A DNA stretch of 64,000 nt from Lineus longissimus. Taxonomy: Eukaryota; Nemertea; Pilidiophora; Heteronemertea; Lineidae. This document shows, piece by piece, positions 61,401-64,000 of the stretch (positions are counted from its first letter, which is position 1; each line of letters begins with the position of its first letter). Position numbers and translations under genes: made by a program. The notes beneath the pieces are model-generated. The model saw only the letters and a program-made list of their open reading frames with translations, had not been told where the DNA came from and did no database searches. The stretch covers positions 24,120,599-24,184,598 of the forward strand of contig NC_088309.1 in the NCBI RefSeq assembly GCF_910592395.1. The letters run 5' to 3'.

Positions 61401-62552
61401 CACGAGACTGGCAGTACACAATATCTACCTGACAACTCTTTAAGTACAACTTGAGTACTACTTGGGACCACAGTCATCTTAAACGTGCCACCAAAATGAC
61501 GTCAATATCTACATAAAAATACTTTACTTGATCAATTTGTCTACAGTGTAATTTTGGAAAGAAGCCCTCAAATTCGTTGTCAGTCCTCGTTTGATTTTTA
61601 GCCGTAGCACTAGCAGCCAATAGCTGGTCTCAAATCATCCACAACAATCAACAGAACATTGGGTTTCTGGGAATGTGCGATACCTGAAACTAATGCCAAC
61701 ACAACCGAGATGAAAGTGGATACAGAATTGTGACAAAGATACTGATGATAACATCACACATGCCAATGGAGTATTTAATTGTGCTGGCTCCTCAATTAGA
61801 AATTACTTGAAGAGAAATTTGTCCAAGAGACATCTCCAATAATCATATGGGCAGTCTCATCAGTCAGTCGGTCCTAAAGACATTTCTAATAAACATGGGG
61901 ACAATCTCTTCCGAGTGGTAATCTGTCCAATTGACCACGACCAAGTATCTGATTTATAGTAGGGGCCTATATGCAGACTAGGCCTGTGGTCTGCTGGTAT
62001 GACCCATATTTTGGGTATTGTAAAATTGTTATGACAAATATATTAAAAAAACGCTTACATAAGAATATTAATTGGTGTAATAGGTATCTATCGATAAAAT
62101 CAAGATCACTTTCAGATTGATATTTCTTGAGATGAAAACGAAAGAACATATTAGTGAAGGCACATTAGCAAAACCAAAATATTGATCTTTCAGAAATTAG
62201 TTAGGTATCAAACTTTCGTTTCTCTGCTCAACGTTTTGAAGTGGTCGTGATCGCGTAATAGACGAACGCCTGCTGACCAAATACTCGTAGCACAGTGACA
62301 TGTGCATATCTTTGCTAATTTTGACTATTTTGCTATACAGCCATGTATATGCAACATAGTTAATTTATTCTAAGATATTCATGCATGCCATGGTGACCAA
62401 TATTGAGGATCACCGATTGTTGATGTCTGGGGCATGACCTTCTCCCATTGCATGCCCCTACATCCTCTATATAATGGTACCGGTACTGTTTACATCAGTC
62501 AAGGAGACACATATTGATGGATACCATCGGTATGTGGTTTTGAGAAGCCGGT
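61401..62552. other. Unassigned AT-rich DNA
   Basis: No exon, RNA or repeat recognised. Confidence 0.5.
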
Positions 62553-62756
62553 TCCAATGACCACTCGTACTCTGGAAAGAAGCTGAGATTGCTCTGGGAC
62601 TCGCTAGTCCCCACGGGCCCGGCTATAAAACACCGGCACCCCGACATGCTCGTCTTCTATGAGAAGGAAAAGGAGGTCCTAATCATCGAGATAGCTGTCA
62701 GCTCCGACAGACACGTCCTAGCACGTGCGGAGGAGAAACGATCGAAGTACTGTGGC
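62553..62756 (+). mobile_element. Retrotransposon endonuclease-like (PD-(D/E)XK) C-terminal fragment
   Basis: An open frame reads RLLWDSLVPTGPAIKHRHPD, continues with EKEVLIIEIAVSSDRHVLAR and ends AEEKRSKY before running into satellite DNA. The pattern (R/H)PD, then IIEIAV, then EKxxKY is typical of the C-terminal region of non-LTR retroelement proteins with a restriction-like endonuclease. Only this end is present; there is no reverse transcriptase. Confidence 0.6.
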
Positions 62757-63235
62757 TGTGACTATCTCATCTCTCTCATCATGTTGTCAACACGGTGGAG
62801 CAGCCGGGACTGATTCGGCCTGGCTGTGACTTCCTCATCTCTCTCACCATGTTGACAACTTGGCAGAGCAGCCAAGACTAATTTGGCCTGGCTGTGACTG
62901 TCTCATCTCTCTCACCATATTAACAACTAGGCAGTGCGGCGAAGACTGATGCCGCCTGGCTGTGACTGTCTCATCTCTCTCACCATATAGACAACTTGGC
63001 AGAGCAGCCAAGACTGATTTGGCCTGGCTGTGACTGTCTCTCACCTCTTTCACCATGTAGACAACTTGGCAGAGCAGCCGAGACTGATTTGGCCTGGCTG
63101 TGATTGTCTCATCTCTCTCGCCATATTAACAACTAGGCAGTGCGGCGAAGATTGATGCGGCCTGGCTGTGACTGTCTCATCACTCTCATCATGTTGTCAA
63201 CACGGTGCAGCAGCCAGGACTGATTCGGCCTGGTC
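62757..63235 (+). repeat. 68-bp satellite array 2, about 7 units
   Basis: Same unit and orientation as array 1 (CTCATCTCTCTCAYCATGTT header, GGCCTGGCTGTGACT end). Subtype order is roughly A-B-D-B-B-D-A. It begins immediately after the retroelement fragment. Confidence 0.9.
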
Positions 63236-64000
63236 ACATGCACAGTGCATGTTGTATAGAAGAAGGGTAACCCCATCCTGAGGAAATCAGGGGTTAATGT
63301 TCGCTTCTGCTGTTATCGACTTGAGCTTGCAATTGATATCTCGATCATTTATCAGCGAGCGATTTGCAAAAACTGTTAATTCACATCAAGCAATTATTTG
63401 ATTTGGGAAGGCGTATGTCTCCGTGTAGAGACCATGTCACAACCAATCTGATGACAGTTGCTGCTACAATGTCCAAGATCTGAATAGTAGGTACCAGCCA
63501 GCTTCACTCGTCTAGACAATTTCACAACCAAGCTGATGACAGTAGCTGTTACAATTCTGATTTTACGACGGCGAATCCAAGATCTTTTTCGTTAGGCCCT
63601 TGTGCCTGCGGTATAGAAGAGACGGCCAAGTACGTTGTACCTGTCTTCACAAGCATGGTGAGATGACAGCTCAGCCTAAGGCAGTAGGCCCTGGTGTGCT
63701 TGTCATCTTTAGTACCAGGCCCGGAAAATATGTTTTACCCCTGTTAATAGCTGTAAAGGGTCAGGTAAGGAGCCGTCCCAACCGCATGCGATGCTACTGA
63801 GAACCATAGTTGTACCAATAATGATTGAACATCTGAAAGATGCAATGCTTCGGGATTGCTCCAGAAATCGGAACGAAGACAAAGACAATAATGTAAAATC
63901 GGACAGGAGCCGTCCAAATAGTCTCTGCCTCACGTTGCGCAAGACTTCCAGCTTTGACAGCAGCGCCATCTACAGCGGGATAGACTGTACAATTAAAAGT
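63236..64000. other. Unassigned DNA to the window end
   Basis: Short open stretches on both strands; none matches a family I recognise. A loose direct repeat (ACCAAGCTGATGACAGTAGC and ACCAATCTGATGACAGTTGC) lies at about 63443 and 63528. Confidence 0.4.

Overview
The window is animal nuclear DNA: the genes are split by many GT-AG introns, GC content is modest, and the introns and intergenic DNA are full of minisatellites, SINEs and MITE-like elements. Frequent TAGGCCTA and TACATGTA words, a complete complement-C3-like gene and a CTLD-EGF gene suggest a marine invertebrate. An echinoderm-like or other invertebrate deuterostome is my first guess, and a lophotrochozoan is possible. The species cannot be fixed from this sequence alone.

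Layout. (1) 1-6966, minus: 3'-incomplete gene for a two-PDZ scaffold resembling PDZD2/pro-IL16. (2) 9689-13679, plus: complete ten-exon STOML2, a mitochondrial stomatin-like protein, head-to-head with the PDZ gene. (3) 15620-20462, minus: a secreted protein with a signal peptide, one C-type lectin-like domain and 19 calcium-binding-type EGF domains, all 19 carried by one roughly 2.4-kb exon built of 129-bp repeats. (4) About 20641-21200: a decayed CTLD exon split by a 458-bp MITE. (5) 21574-26025, plus, and 26368-31173, minus: two complete ten-exon SLC22-type transporter genes, tail to tail, with the same exon plan. (6) 33682-55435, plus: a complete 38-exon C3-like gene (1722 aa deduced) with processing site, anaphylatoxin, thioester and C345C domain. 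(7) 55436-64000: no convincing gene; a CR1/L2-like retrotransposon tail, two related 68-bp satellite arrays, a 56-bp array with a palindrome, a CACCATGGTG palindrome cluster, a 134-bp array, SINE copies and a retroelement endonuclease fragment.

The genes do not form one pathway. The C3-like protein and the lectin-EGF protein are both predicted secreted and could both act in humoral recognition, but nothing in the sequence links them functionally. Exon models were built by hand from splice signals and reading-frame continuity. All internal phases of the STOML2, SLC22 and C3-like models agree.
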